Below the pieces are notes generated by a model. That model made no database searches, was not told the DNA's origin, and saw nothing but the letters and a program-made list of their open reading frames with translations. The translations under genes and the position numbers were made by a program. Of a stretch of DNA of 64,000 bases, positions 47,501 through 58,937 are shown piece after piece (the stretch's first letter is position 1; every line of letters starts with the position of its first letter). Source of the DNA: Eutypella sp. D-1. Its lineage: Eukaryota; Ascomycota; Sordariomycetes; Xylariales; Diatrypaceae. The DNA lies in contig JAJTTP010000007.1 of the NCBI GenBank assembly GCA_023313575.1, positions 2,170,001 through 2,234,000 on the forward strand. The letters run 5' to 3'.

Positions 47501-48701
47501 CATCGACCTCGAGATCCGCGAGTACTGGGACTACCTGGTGTGGTACGACGAGTTCAACTACGGCGGCCGCGCGTGCCAGGAGGTCATCGAGGCAGACCAC
47601 CAGGACCTCGCCACCGTCATGTGCTGGCAGATGAAGACCTTCCTGCCCCCCCGCCTCCAGGACACCTTCCAGCACTGGGTCGTCGAGTTCATCCAGCTCA
47701 TGCACGGCCTCAAGCGCCCCCTCCACCAGCTCCAGGGCGGCGACCCCAACTCCACCCCGCGCCTCACCCAGCTGCCCCTGCACCTTCGCAACGGCGCCGG
47801 CGCCGGCGGCGCACCGGGCGCCACCCAGATCGCCATCGGTGGGCCTGACGGCGACCAGCCCGCCATCATCCTCACCAAGGACTTCGAGCGCCCGCTCAAG
47901 AAGGAGATCAAGGCGCTCGTGTCGACGCAAGCGCGCGAGCTCCTACATCCAGAACTTGCGTCCGACTGGAGCTTCCCGGTACTGCCGGGGAATAGCCACT
48001 TGGAGACGCCACAGGGACAGAAGTCGGCGTCCTCGTCCTCCTCGAAGGGGGCCAAGGGGGATAACCGCAACGCGGTACTAGAGCTCGTCAAGTACCTGAT
48101 GCAGGTGCTGTCGCTAGACAAGAACATCGCGATGGAGGCGCGACTTTTGCGCAAGGAGCTGCTCGCGATCTTCGACGTGCGCGAGTTCAGCCGCGACGCC
48201 GCCTTCCGCAACCCTAGCGCCAGCCTCAAGGTCCGCCAGTGGAGCTGTCCCGAATGCACCCTCGCGCGCGACTGGGACCTGTGCCGCGACGAGGCGCTGC
48301 TCCCGGACCTGGGCACCAGCACGCGGGGTAACGATCATGCCGCAGGAGGAGTAGACCAGCAGCAGCAGGACACCGAGGCACTGCGCAGGGCGGCGCAGAA
48401 CCGACCCTGGCGGTGCGGATACTGCGAGGCGGAGCTGGATCGGCTGGCGGTCGAGGAGCGGCTGCTCGCGGACGTCCAGGCCGCCGTCGTGCAGTGGACG
48501 ACGCAGGACGTGCGGTGCGCGCGCTGCAGCGCCTTCCGCGTCAACGAGTTCATGGACCACTGCGTCTGCAGCGGGCCCTGGGCCGAGACTGTGCCCCGCG
48601 ACGACCTCCTCGCGACCCTCCGCGTCTACCGCGGCGTCGCCGATTGGTTCGGCCTCCGCATGCTCGGCGCCCTTGTTGGTGAGGTCTTGGAGGGCTTGTG
48701 A
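41545..48701 (+). CDS. pol2: DNA polymerase epsilon catalytic subunit
   Basis: Leading-strand replicative polymerase with proofreading. Exons 41545-42215, 42349-42494 and 42562-48701; introns of 133 nt (branch TTAAC, 16 nt before AG) and 67 nt (branch CTAAC) join AEAA|AQAG and IDM|DIRVGKW in frame. Total 2318 residues, close to yeast (2222) and human (2286). Seen: Exo I FDIETT (about 308-313), Exo II YNGDFFDWPF, Exo III YSVSDAVATY, an Fe-S type cysteine set CAACDFNRPGKTC in the P-domain region, Pol motif A DVASMYPNI (about 657), motif B KVILNSFYGYVMRKG, and motif C DTDG (about 892; epsilon has DTDG where other B-family polymerases have DTDS). The inactive C-terminal half ends in two Cys clusters (CPECTLARDWDLC..CGYC and CARC..CVC) that bind Dpb2. 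All catalytic acidic residues are present. Confidence 0.98.
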
Positions 48702-49224
48702 TTTGATCTTACTTAGGAGGGCTTGTTGCCGGGCTGGTTGGGGGGTTTAATGAGTGGGCGATGAGGAAAGGCATGTTATGCATCTTTTGAATCGGATCAT
48801 GGAATGGAGTTCGGCGCTTTGCATTTCCAGTATTTGGCCTTAAGGTTTCCGTCGCGTACATATATTCATAGCAGTTAAACGTCGCGTGTTTTACGTTGGT
48901 ACACAAGCATAGAAGTAGGTAATGACGGTTGAACGAAGGTCATCATACAAGATACACTCTATATACGGATTTCATTCTCTGATTAAGGGTTGTAAATGAA
49001 TGTCTTCCAGCAAGTCTCGCTCCGGCTATCTAGATAAAACAGCTATTGACGGGTCCTAAACACTTGACGGGCGGAAATGGTAACCTAACTTCGCCAGGAC
49101 GAAGATGGTGCTAACAGTGAAAGGGGTTGCGGGGACGGTGGAACCCTCTCGCCTCTAGCGTAACTTGTTGACCATGGAACCAGACCATCGCAATCCTTTG
49201 GACAACCCCCTTCTTCTTCACCAT
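48702..49224. other. Convergent 3' spacer, 523 bp
   Basis: Between the ends of pol2 and the DUF1996 gene. I see nothing beyond UTR-like sequence. Confidence 0.6.
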
Positions 49225-50433
49225 TTACATGCCAGGAAGTGCATCAAGCCCTGTCAAGCGTGTTAGCTTCAAAAGGAGAGAAGGTTTCAAATACCCGATG
49301 ATTTTTGACTTACAGCCATCGAAGTTCTCGCCGACCATGTCGGGGACCTTGCATTGGTTCTGCTGGGCGATGGACTGGGTCTTGAGCATGGGGGCGGAGA
49401 CGTAGGTGTGTCCGTCCATAGCGCGCTGCAGCGAGTCGTCCTTCCAGCCGAAAACGTAGTCAGCGTGGCTAGCGTAGCCGGTAGGGTCGCCGGTGGACCA
49501 GACGAAGGGCTGGTTGCCATCGGCGAAGTCGGCCGGGTCGACATTGTTGAACTGGCGGGTATCCCACATGGTCTCGAGCAGGATCTGCGGCAGGCGCACG
49601 GGGTGGGTAGAGGGGCACGGCCCGCCGGACTCGAAGGTCCCGCTCTCCGGGTACGCGACGTGGTCCTGGTGGTTCGGCGAGTCGAGGTTCACGCCGTCCC
49701 AGCACGTCGGGAACCGGTGGTTCGCCATGATGCCGCCCGGGCACGGCCGCCGCGGGAAATCGATCGATTCCGGCGCCCGTGTCCCCTGGTTCTCCATGCA
49801 GATGTACGTCAGTTGTCGGAACTTACGCGCCTGCTCCCGGTTGTCGAACGTCGCATCCCCGACGAGCATCCGGAACCCCGGCTTGAAAGCCGTCACGTCC
49901 GACCGCTGCGCCGTGTCGAACAAAGCGTCCGACATGTAGTAGACGACCTAGAAAGGGGATTCGCGTTAGCCACCGCGATTAGGACCACCTCCCTGCGAGG
50001 CTCGCACTTACCATGCCCCCTTGAGTACCTTCCATGCCGGCCTGGGCTATCTGCGGGACGCGCTTAAACGTGCCGTTCTTCGCTTTGTAGTAGATGACGG
50101 CAGTCCAGTAGTTAGAGAAGTCCTCGGTGAACTGGCAGCTAGTGCAGGTCGACAGGCTCGGCAGATCATGTGTGTCCGGTGACATCGAGATGTTGAACGA
50201 ATCCTACGAGTCGCTAGTTAGCCGGCCCTTCCGCCGAACTTCGACGGGCAAGGGTAAGGGGGCTGAAAACGTACGCCTCCGATGATCTGGTGGAGATGGC
50301 TCGACGGGTTGATGCCCGGCTGCACCAACGGGTCCAGGCGCTGCACGGTCAGCTGCGAGCAGCCGAACCGAAGCAGCGCGCTCGCTGGCGCGAAAAGACC
50401 CAAGGCCGCGGCGACGAGGTTGCTTAGCTGCAT
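49225..50433 (-). CDS. Secreted DUF1996-domain protein
   Basis: Extracellular fungal protein of the DUF1996 family; the biochemical role is unknown, although relatives are often found fused to WSC or in secretomes. Four exons: 50433-50275, 50203-50012, 49947-49314, 49250-49225, with introns of 71, 64 and 63 nt, all with clear donors and acceptors; 336 residues. Seen: signal peptide (about 1-19, LVAAALGLFAPASA), then the family landmarks FGCSQLTVQRLDPLVQPG, SSHLHQIIGG across the first join, CTSCQFTEDFSNYWTAVIYY, QGGM, VVYYMSD, GFRMLVGD, FPTCWDGVNLDSPNH, and HPVRLPQILLETMWDT. The last join gives FDGWLDALPGM, as expected for the family end. The 63-nt last intron has no in-frame stop (see findings). 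Confidence 0.93.
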
Positions 50434-51562
50434 ATTGACAATTGAAGTTTTTCTTCAACTCTGCGGTAGAGGTGAAAGACGACACTGGGTTCCTAGTGAA
50501 AGTAGCCTAACGAGAGGTGGGAAGGGGGGACACGATAATAACACTTCTAGAAGGTCGTGTCTCGTCCACAGCTGATGCTTCGCCTCTCTGATGCACCTAC
50601 TCATTGCCGTCTCTTCCCGAGCCTAGTAAGGCCGACATGACTGCCGCGTCTCGGGGAATATTATCTCGTTAATATACGCAAGCGCTTTTGATAGGCGAGC
50701 GCGCATGACCTGGATACCGGGTAATGTGGAGTGTGCTATGCTACTGGCCCGGGACTTGCATGTCAACGTCAAAGTGTTATAGGTGTTATATAAGGAGGCA
50801 CACCATGGATGGCTTCGCCTAGCTTAGGCGGATATGACAAAGATTGATCTACATAGTTATCTGTTATAACACAACGTATGCGCACGATATATTAACCAAA
50901 ATGTTCATCTATTTTGATAACTCCTATCATCAGGGGGAGTTGGCTGTGTTTTCAGTAAGACGTGTAGGCATTCCCGATGAACTGGGACTCAAATTTCACA
51001 TGCCCAAAATTCTCGAGACAGTGGGAGAGATTGGTGCCGAGTAGTTGATGTAAAAGCCTCCTTGAAGTTGCGGGAGTCTCGAACTTTCACGCCTCGTCGT
51101 TATTTCCAATCACTGTGGTAGCTGGACATGCTTCCAAGAAGTCGAGCCGGATTCTAATTCAGAACCATGGTACGCTCGGCCATGGCCAAGAAACCTTTTT
51201 TATTTTTGACCTCCCCGCATGAACAACGATATATAATATAATGAGCTTGCCCTTCTCGACAAATGAGGAGACACGGATGACTCTCGACGACCAGTCAGGT
51301 TAGGAAGGAAATCCCCGGTTGCACCTGATGCGCTCGGCTAATATCGATGTTGGGCGCGCCGAGACTTGTTAATAACTTCGACGAACAAGAATCCGGATTT
51401 CTGAACTACATTTGATGTCACGTAGCCCACTTCAATCATGGGTTATTTATGAGTTCTGCTGGCGAGATTGAGTTGTAAATGGCTTCACCCCGATCTTCAC
51501 ACACCTCCTCACAACGCTTCACGACATAGACAGACAGAAGACCATATCGCAAATCAATCACG
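50434..51562. other. Intergenic region, 1.1 kb, divergent promoters
   Basis: No supportable gene. AT-rich blocks (about 50840-50900, 51225-51245) and a CACA/GACAGACAG leader just before the gene at 51563 fit promoter sequence for two secreted-protein genes. Confidence 0.5.
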
Positions 51563-51907
51563 ATGAGACTACTCTCACTCGCATCCATGTCTCTGCTGCT
51601 CGGGATTTCCCTTGGTCAACAGTTCCCGGAGTGCACGCGGGAGCTGGCGGAGACTGACGAGTGCGCCGACGTCATAAACGCCAACGCCTGCTATAATCAG
51701 TTCCGCTTCAGGGACCGGCAGACTCTGACATGCATCGGAGGGACTGACGACAACGACAGGATTAGGAAGGTAGGGAAGACTTCTTTTATCTTGCCAAAGA
51801 GGCGCTCTGCACAGCTTGCTAACTGTCAGGTCTAGGCGTGTCAGTGTTGTAGCTGTGTCGGCACTGTAATGTGCAACTGGGTGGTGCAGCAGCGATTCCA
51901 GTGTTAG
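51563..51907 (+). CDS. Small secreted cysteine-rich protein, 92 aa, ten cysteines
   Basis: Exons 51563-51769 and 51836-51907 with a 66-nt intron (GTAGGG..GTCTAG, branch GCTAAC). It opens with a signal peptide (about 1-19, LLSLASMSLLLGISLG). The mature part of about 73 residues has cysteines at 24, 34, 43, 57, 71, 73, 74, 76, 82 and the C-terminal 92: an even number with a CxCCxC cluster. This layout is typical of small secreted proteins of plant-associated fungi, including candidate effectors, but I cannot name a family. It is not CFEM by spacing. The exon join is strongly supported because exon 2 adds six cysteines in 24 residues and ends in Cys-stop. Without splicing the frame gives a 90-aa protein lacking the cluster. 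It lies alone between two spacers. Function is unknown. Confidence 0.75.
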
Positions 51908-52276
51908 GGCGACGAAGTGGGTATGAAAAGGAGTAGCAAAGGGGTGGAACTAAGGGTGCACATGTGAAGCTCTAGCACTCGGCTCACTTGGGGGGATTCA
52001 ACTAGTTCATTTCCTTTTTTTCTTCCGTATCTACTGGTACGTGTGGGATGAACTGCTCGTGGACAGGCCTGTACGTGGTGGAAAGGAATCAAGATAATCA
52101 TGTTGGAACTATAGCCGTGATAAGTCATAAACGCTATGAATGCACCAACCCAGTTAAATAACCCGTCTACGGTTTCGGAGGAAACCAAAGGCCCTAACGC
52201 GACGTTAGAAAAAGACTAGATGTTCTCTCCCACTTCGTAAGATGAATTCGTAACGAAAACGACAAGCCCGCTATAC
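51908..52276. other. Convergent 3' spacer, 369 bp
   Basis: Nothing recognisable between the two 3' ends. Confidence 0.6.
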
Positions 52277-53065
52277 CTAATATGCCCCAATGTCCAACTC
52301 TGGGAAGAGGGGCTCTTCGGCAACTCCCAGTATATCGTCGTCTAGTACTGACGACGGCACCACATTGCAGTCATAACCCGGGCCTTCTGATTTGAGTGGA
52401 GTCGTGAGAAAGTCTTCTTCTGTGCTTTTGCTGACCTGTTCCCGGGATATTACTGGCAGCTCCCACGCTCGCTCCTGATCCGGGGCCGAGACCTTCTGCC
52501 TCTTCGGCTGATAAGAGGTGCCGTTTCCCCCGTCACTTCCCATAACCCGACGTTGGCGCTTTCGCTTTGTTTGCTGCTGCTGCTGTTGCTGCTGCATCTC
52601 TCCTTCCCGAACCTCTTCCTCAAAACTGTGCTTCGAGGGCGATGTGAGAGGATTGACGTCATTGGCGACGGGGTGCCCGACGTGCTTGAGGATCGCTCGG
52701 CGCCCATTCTGATGCCAGCCCTCCTTGACAGTAGGGACTTCCCAGTTCCCAGGCGCTCCGGGCACGCCAATCCAGATGGAGGCGTCGACGCGCAGGAAGC
52801 TTTCGCCATTCAGCGAGCTGATCTGGTTCATGAGGAGAGTGGGCGGCTCATCGGGGTTCTGCAGCATGTCCTTCACAGCATTGACGAGTACGGTCTGCGT
52901 GTGGTCATTCGTGTTCACGGGCTCCGTATCCCGGAGGAATTCTGCCAAGTGGTCGTCGATCTGCATGTCGCCGTCTATGGTGACGGCGATGTTGAAGCTG
53001 AGGCCGGCATGCTTCTTCTTCGTGGTTGAGCGGCTTCTTCTAGATGGCTGGCCATGATGCGACAT
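52277..53065 (-). CDS. Protein of unknown function, 262 aa, with polyQ and basic motif
   Basis: Single exon; start taken at ATG 53065 (MSHHGQPSRRSRST). An in-frame ATG 19 codons upstream adds a hydrophobic-looking peptide that resembles translated leader. I do not recognise a family. Seen: a basic N-terminus (RRSRSTTKKKH, likely nuclear), a folded-looking region (about 22-135) with alternating hydrophobic and acidic residues and a Trp-rich WIGVPGAPGNWEVP segment, a run of eight Gln (about 158-165) followed immediately by KRKRQRR, a second basic patch (PKRQK), and an acidic hydrophobic tail (EEPLFPELD) that could be an activation-type motif. Chromatin or transcription-associated roles are possible but unproven. 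Confidence 0.7.
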   Translation of the reverse strand: MSHHGQPSRRSRSTTKKKHAGLSFNIAVTIDGDMQIDDHLAEFLRDTEPVNTNDHTQTVLVNAVKDMLQNPDEPPTLLMNQISSLNGESFLRVDASIWIGVPGAPGNWEVPTVKEGWHQNGRRAILKHVGHPVANDVNPLTSPSKHSFEEEVREGEMQQQQQQQQTKRKRQRRVMGSDGGNGTSYQPKRQKVSAPDQERAWELPVISREQVSKSTEEDFLTTPLKSEGPGYDCNVVPSSVLDDDILGVAEEPLFPELDIGAY

Positions 53066-54164
53066 CGTGTGGCAGAAGAGTTTTGGGCTGAGTTGATTGA
53101 TTAGAAGTAGCGATGTAATCACCCATATAAAACAGATAAGTGGCCTAAGGAGCAGATGTCACTATCTGGGAGACTAAAGCGAGCACATGTTATGATAAAT
53201 AGGTAGTTAATGTGTCGGTTCCACACGCCAGGTGTCTCCCGACATCACCTTCAGCTCCGTTGTCAAGCATGTTGGTGGTTGGCGGGTTGTAAGTTGACGG
53301 TTGCCCCTGTTGCCTGTCTGGCATTCTCTATATTGCTTCACCACGTAGTTGGCTGGTAAGAAGAGGCAAAACGCCTGTATTCATTGCTAACTGGCCGAAG
53401 TAAGAGAGCCACGGATACACGAGCGCTGGCTTATCGCTGTTTTTGACGTTCACTATCCCCGTCTCCTTTGTCCCTAGAGCACCACTGCAACATCAGTAAT
53501 AATTCAGCATCGAGTATTTCTTTGTCGCAATACGATCACTTGAATTGAGACCGGAAACGGAAACTGGGCCGTAGTAGCGCGATACACAAAGGCTCCCCTA
53601 GCGACCAACATAATCAATGTGCCTCTTCGGGTGATGCCGTTAAGCGACCGAGCAGAGCATCACAGAGTCGTGCAGTCCCCGTAGCTATCAAGGAGCGATA
53701 TCTATTATCATATTACATTTGATAGCAGAGATTAGTTAGTTCCAGAGATGAGCCTATCCGGGGTCTTGATGTATGACAACATACTTAAGGAATGACGTGT
53801 CACCTGGGAGCCGTAATATGCCCTTGTAACACTCTTCATCCCACCAGCACACAGCACGGAATGAACAGAAGCACAATTCTTCCAGGTGGAAGGCGTCAAT
53901 TTACGAAATAATAAACTGAATTGAAAGGCACTGTATCTCTATATTCCGTAGCGACCCAGTAATATCGATCATTACCACATAACCGGGGGTCGATCACCTG
54001 CCCCTTATCCATTCCCCACTCCATGCCTATGAATCCCCTCCTTTACAAAACTCCGTGACTCCAAAACCATGCATATAATGAACAACCACTGCACTATACA
54101 TATTGCAGAATCTCAACATCCGCCCATGAAGAAAAGATACAGGGGACGAGTTACCGGCGCGCTC
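53066..54164. other. Intergenic region, 1.1 kb
   Basis: No gene seen. It is moderately AT-rich from about 53690 to 54110 and contains no obvious repeat. Confidence 0.5.
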
Positions 54165-54626
54165 TCACGAGCTGCCACCCGCCACAGCGCCCGACGAGCC
54201 CAGGCGACGCGAGCTCGGGTCCTTGAGCTCGCAGGCGACGGCCCTGAGGATAAAGGCGCCGAGGGCAAGCACGTTAGCGTCATCGTCGCCATCCTCAAAG
54301 CCGAAAGAATCCGTAACCGCGCCGTTATCGCCGCGGCCCTGGCACTGGACGAGGCGGGCGAGGCCGCCCCGGTCCTCGAGCCGGATGCCCGTAAAGTCGC
54401 GCGCGTTGTCTTCGTTGATCTTGATGATGTTCCCTTTGATGACGTCGAGCGTCACTGATATGTCGTCCCCCTTGTTCGCTATCAGCGTCAGGTTGACCGT
54501 CGTGCTCTGCCTGCCCTGTGGCGATGTCGGTGTTGTGACGGTCGCAGCGCTGTCGCCTCTGGCGGGGAGGGCGGCGGCGGCGTTGGCGCTGGCGAGGGTG
54601 GCCAGTAGGATGGTGGTGAACTGCAT
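54165..54626 (-). CDS. Small secreted protein, 153 aa
   Basis: Single exon from ATG 54626. The N-terminus is a clear signal peptide (about 1-20, FTTILLATLASANAAAAL) followed by a possible Kex2-type PARGD site. The mature protein has a Thr-rich start, a beta-rich-looking core (TTVNLTLIANKGDDISVTLDVIKGN), and only two cysteines (VQCQG and VACEL), which could form one disulfide. No family is recognised. The minus-strand downstream flank is an AT-rich spacer. The frame on the opposite strand (54069-54458) is a shadow of this GC-rich gene. Confidence 0.72.
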   Translation of the reverse strand: MQFTTILLATLASANAAAALPARGDSAATVTTPTSPQGRQSTTVNLTLIANKGDDISVTLDVIKGNIIKINEDNARDFTGIRLEDRGGLARLVQCQGRGDNGAVTDSFGFEDGDDDANVLALGAFILRAVACELKDPSSRRLGSSGAVAGGSS

Positions 54627-55769
54627 TGTGATTATAGGGTTTGGGGTAATGTATATGCTTTGATAGTGAAGTATAAATAGCGGCGTTTCAATATTGTAAA
54701 ACGTGGCTCAGTGTCGCTGATGTGAAGTTGCTGTTGATATGCTCGAAAACCGCCAGAGTGGAGGGGGAAGTGGTCGTTTATATAGCTAGATTCTCCTCTA
54801 TTATCACTGACACCATATTTTAAGCTCCTCCATACTGTAAGGCGATTTCGCGTGAAGTAGAATTGTATAGGTAAGGCACAGCCGCAACATCCAGAATTCT
54901 ACGCCGCAGACTAAATATAGATGTACCGCGTGAACTGATATGCCGAACAAAACTGCTGTAGACCCCCCCGAGAGTGAATGAAAAAGAAAGTACGGGACCT
55001 TACAACTTCCGAGTGGCTAACTAACATCTGGTATCTATATTTACTGATTGTAATTCTCGGATGGTGGGAAGGGGTTACACCGGGACACGCGGGAAAAGGA
55101 GGCTTAGGTGGCCGGCACCGCGGCGTTCCGTGGTAAGCCGGCATTCCACGCAAGGGGGTTGGCACGGCCGACCCTTGGTTCTTGTCCCGATTTACATATG
55201 GTCCATTAATAGCTCTCATCGTTGGACAGACGAATCCGGTGGTCCCTATTTTTGTCGTTCTCGTCACCGTGTAGCTGGGTGAGCATTATCAAGACGTCTC
55301 CTTGCCTTACCCTTACTTAATGCTAGCTGCAAGCATCTCCCTCCAGTGGATATTTTCGACATCAAGTTGTTAGTGTAGCTCATAGCCTCTAAAAACTAAG
55401 ATAATTCCTGCGCGCCAAGGTCTGAGGGGTATGACTTCTCCAAGTGGGAGGAGGTCACGTAACATATCCAGACGACGATGATTCTAGCCTCTCCCAAGTG
55501 CTTCTAGCACCGACCCAGAGCCGATCAGTGTGAAAGGCGTTACAAGAGGTTGAATCAAAATTGATAATGTCTATATCCAAGTCTGCTTTTGATACATAAT
55601 GAATCGAAGATTAGACCCAAGTCCTCGCTAGATATAATGCCAACGCCAATAATCCCTTTTTAAGGCAAGTTGAGGGTGCGCTGAGGGCTGTTCTTCACCT
55701 GACTGGCAGGGCTTGTCACTATTATTCACGGTCGACTGCTACCGAAGAAGGGGACTTTTGCTGTCCGAA
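54627..55769. other. Intergenic region, 1.1 kb
   Basis: Probable promoter of the 153-aa secreted protein gene on the left and 3' flank of the permease on the right. No gene or repeat is seen. Confidence 0.5.
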
Positions 55770-57904
55770 TTAAAAGTTTCTCGCTAGGCGACGCCACCAC
55801 GGCTGCTGGGCGTTGAGCTCGCCTCTCGCGATCTCCTTGGCCTCCTCCAGGTCACGACGCCGACCAGTCTGGAGGTCGATCTCGATTGGCCTCCAGAACC
55901 GCGTCTTGAACACCAGCTTGTACACGACGTATATGACGGGGAAAAGCGGAAGCAGGATGTACGCGTCGACGAAGGTCCCGGCGTCGAAGGGCGATAGTGT
56001 CTGCCAGCCCTGGATGAGGGCCAGGATGACGTTAGCGGCCAGCCCGAAGTAGGCATTGTAAGGGTACCAGAGGGACTTGAAGGGCAACTCCTCGGTGTCG
56101 TAGCCCTGCACACGCCAGGCGTTGCGGAACCGGATGTGGATGAATGATATGCTGCCCCATACTAGGAACGTAGACACGCCGCTAAGGTTGACGATGTACG
56201 AGTACGCCTCTGCCGCCCCGGTGCTCACGTTCATCATCGACAGCGCGCCGGTGGCGTTAGCGACCACGATGGCAGGTATAGGCACCTGTGATATACCGCG
56301 TTAGATATATAATCCAGTGAGTCTAAAGTGGAAGCAAGAACTTAGGCTCCAGGCAACTTACACCTCGCTTATCGGTCCATCCCAGGAACTTCGGCGCCTT
56401 ACGGTCCTGTCCCATGAAAAGTAGGGTACGCGATGATATGTAGATCGAGCTGTTGATGGCAGAGACACACGTAATCAGGATGAAGCTGTTGATCAGGTGG
56501 ACGCCTCCGTACCAGCCGGCGTTCTGGATGGCGATCGTCATCGGGCTCTGCAGCGCGCGGCTCGGGCCATTCTGCAGGCCATCGGCGTCGGCGGGGCACG
56601 TCAACCCGAAGAAGAACGCCGCGCCCATGTAGATGAAGATGATTCTCCAGAATACCTGACGGATGGCCAGCGGTATCGCCACTCGCGGGTTCTTGGTCTC
56701 CGTAGCCGCCCTGCCACCGAAATTATTAGACCGATGATTAAAGGAGTTGCGCTGGCCCAGAGAATCTCGTGTTGGCTGATCCGAGGATGGTAAACTCACA
56801 CGGCGACAGACTCAACACCAGCATAGAAGGTCGCGCAGAATACAAAGACTGCAGCAACACCCCGGAACCCGGATACAAATGCGCCAGGGTCGTGCCAGTA
56901 CCGGAAGCCTATGGCCCCCGTTCCTTTTATCCCGCCAGCGGCGTAGCTATCCCCGAAAAGTCAGCAATGGCGCCTATAGAAACAGGGTAGCCGGAGAGAG
57001 GGAGACTTACACTATCGCGAAGATGTAGTACGCGCACAGGCCTAGAAGTTTGATGAGGGCCAGCCAGAACTCAGCCTCCCCAAAGGTTTCCACCCCTAGT
57101 AGCTGGAATGCCAGAAACGCGGACTGAGATAGGATTAGTAGTCTGGTCGAGAATTCCTCTCGAAAAAGTAAACGTTGCAATGGGGACTACTCACCCATAG
57201 TAACAAGAAGTAGCCCCAGAGGGGCACCTTGTCGCTCCAGAAAACGAGGATACTCGTGACGGCGTTATACTCATTAGCGAGAACGGCAAGCCATATAATA
57301 AACTAGTAAAAGGCATATGTTAGCAGTCTGAAAGTTCGTTATTTGATCCTCTTGGCCTAAACCCCTGAGAGAACGAGGGGTGAAAAGCTCGTGTGACCAG
57401 GACGCGGGTTAACGTGGGTTGGGGCTTACATAATTCCAGCCCACTGCTACACCAAAAGCAGGGTCGACGAAGCGATCTGCGAGGGAGGTAAAGGCCCCTC
57501 CGCTCGGGTAGAGCGTCGTGAGTTCTCCGAGACTTTGCATGACACTAGATGCCGTTAGAAAGAGAAAAGAAAAAAAGGGCATCGGGCATCTCAGCTTAGG
57601 CGGGAAACTAGAGCTGTTTTTCTACACATCGAACATACCTAAATGCCACGATTCCAATCAGACCGAACCCGATAAGCAGCGAGGCAGGCCCTCCCGTGGA
57701 CAGAGCCCCTCCGGCTCCGACTAACAGGCCGGGACCGATGATGCCAGCCAAAGCCATCATGCTCAGGTGACGCGTCCTAAGACCGCGCTTCACGCCACTC
57801 ACGGGGTCGATGGACCGGAAATCGCTGGTATCGACATCGCCGTCGGTGTCATCGATCACGGGCGGGCCGCCCGTCTCGTCGGGATATTTGCTAGGGAGTG
57901 ACAT
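55770..57904 (-). CDS. Amino-acid permease (AAT/YAT family)
   Basis: Plasma-membrane amino-acid/proton symporter. Seven exons by hand: 57904-57639, 57544-57430, 57302-57195, 57123-57011, 56946-56800, 56710-56362, 56285-55770, with introns of 64-127 nt. All joins keep frame, giving 537 residues. Seen: a cytosolic acidic N-terminus; the family signature around TM1 (RHLSMMALAGIIGPGLLVGAG) and TM2 leading into SVMQSLGELTTLYP; GWNYFIIWLAVLANEYNA; the GVESVAVAATETKNPRVAIP loop; SSIYISSRTLLFMGQD; RGVPIPAIV; and the C-terminal RFRNAWRVQGYDTEELPFKS-type loop. About twelve hydrophobic segments are recognisable. The start at 57904 gives MSLPSKYPDE; the frame is open further upstream but without family features. 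The substrate cannot be told from sequence. Confidence 0.92.
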
Positions 57905-58937
57905 CGTCGCGGTGGTTGCTGCGAGACGGCGATCGAGTGCTCTGGACGGACAATGGGAGTAGAAAGTGCCAATGGCCAGCGTTGCATCGATTGCTGCCCG
58001 AGCAGCAGCACCAAGCAGAGTCTTCCATCCTCTTTTTCGATGTCGCAACTAAATTGTGGGCTAGCTGAGGAGATTTGATGGTGTGAGGCTAACTATTTCT
58101 GGGTCATCACTGATGACAACTCTAGAGCGAGGTATGGCGCAATACCGAAACCCCACCGACTTTATATACTACGGAAATACCCTTTTGATGTTGTACCGCA
58201 TACACTACCTACGTAGTATTGTACATCTGAGATCCCTGGCCAGATTGGTAAATCAAAGCCAAGTGAGTGCACGACATAAGCCAAGAAGCCAAGAAGAAGC
58301 CAAGTTTACGACATGATGGGCGGGGCGGGTATATGTACACGACTCTTGCTGTCGATCTTGCTGTTGAAAAGAAAGTCTGATCGTTAACAGAGACCCAGAA
58401 CACGTTGTGAACCTGTCACTTAGGACTAGAATAGGCATATAAAGTCTCATAGGAAATGGCAATAACCGTTTATTTGTTCTCCGTATAAACTATCGTGTAC
58501 TTCGTAGATACTACCTAAAATAGGCAATGGTACTTCGTAAAGCAAAAATATGGGACTGAAAGAGGAAGTCCCATTTTGTTTTTGTTTTAGTTTCAGATTG
58601 GTACCTACCAAGCCTATTTTAGCGTCAGCATGCCCCACTGTCAGCCGCAAGCGCCGTTTCTGTAATTCTTTAACCTCTCTCTTGGAAAAGGCACGGGAGG
58701 GAAGGTGCGACTCGGCTTCACATTAATATCAATGTTATAATTATAAGGCCATAACGCGATCTTTCATTCTCTAGACCTCACCATGTGCTCAAATGCTAGG
58801 GAAGGTGTTGCAGGATGTCATACTTCATCATGCTGTGCAGCTATCAAAACGATAGCGGGCATCTCCGTACGTCAAATCAAGCGCGCGCGTCCTCCATGAC
58901 TTTTCCTGCTTCTCCTTTCTTCTCTGACCGTTGGGGT
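57905..58937. other. Intergenic region, 1.0 kb
   Basis: Promoter side of the permease and 3' flank of the next minus-strand gene. It has short CTACGTAGTA palindromes near 58208-58218. No gene is seen. Confidence 0.5.

Noticed and set aside
54069..54458. Plus-strand frame of 129 codons
   Set aside because: Antisense shadow of the small secreted protein gene at 54165-54626.
57905..58048. Extension of the permease to an upstream ATG at 58048
   Set aside because: Basic, Ala-rich leader unlike family N-termini; ATG 57904 gives the usual acidic cytosolic tail.
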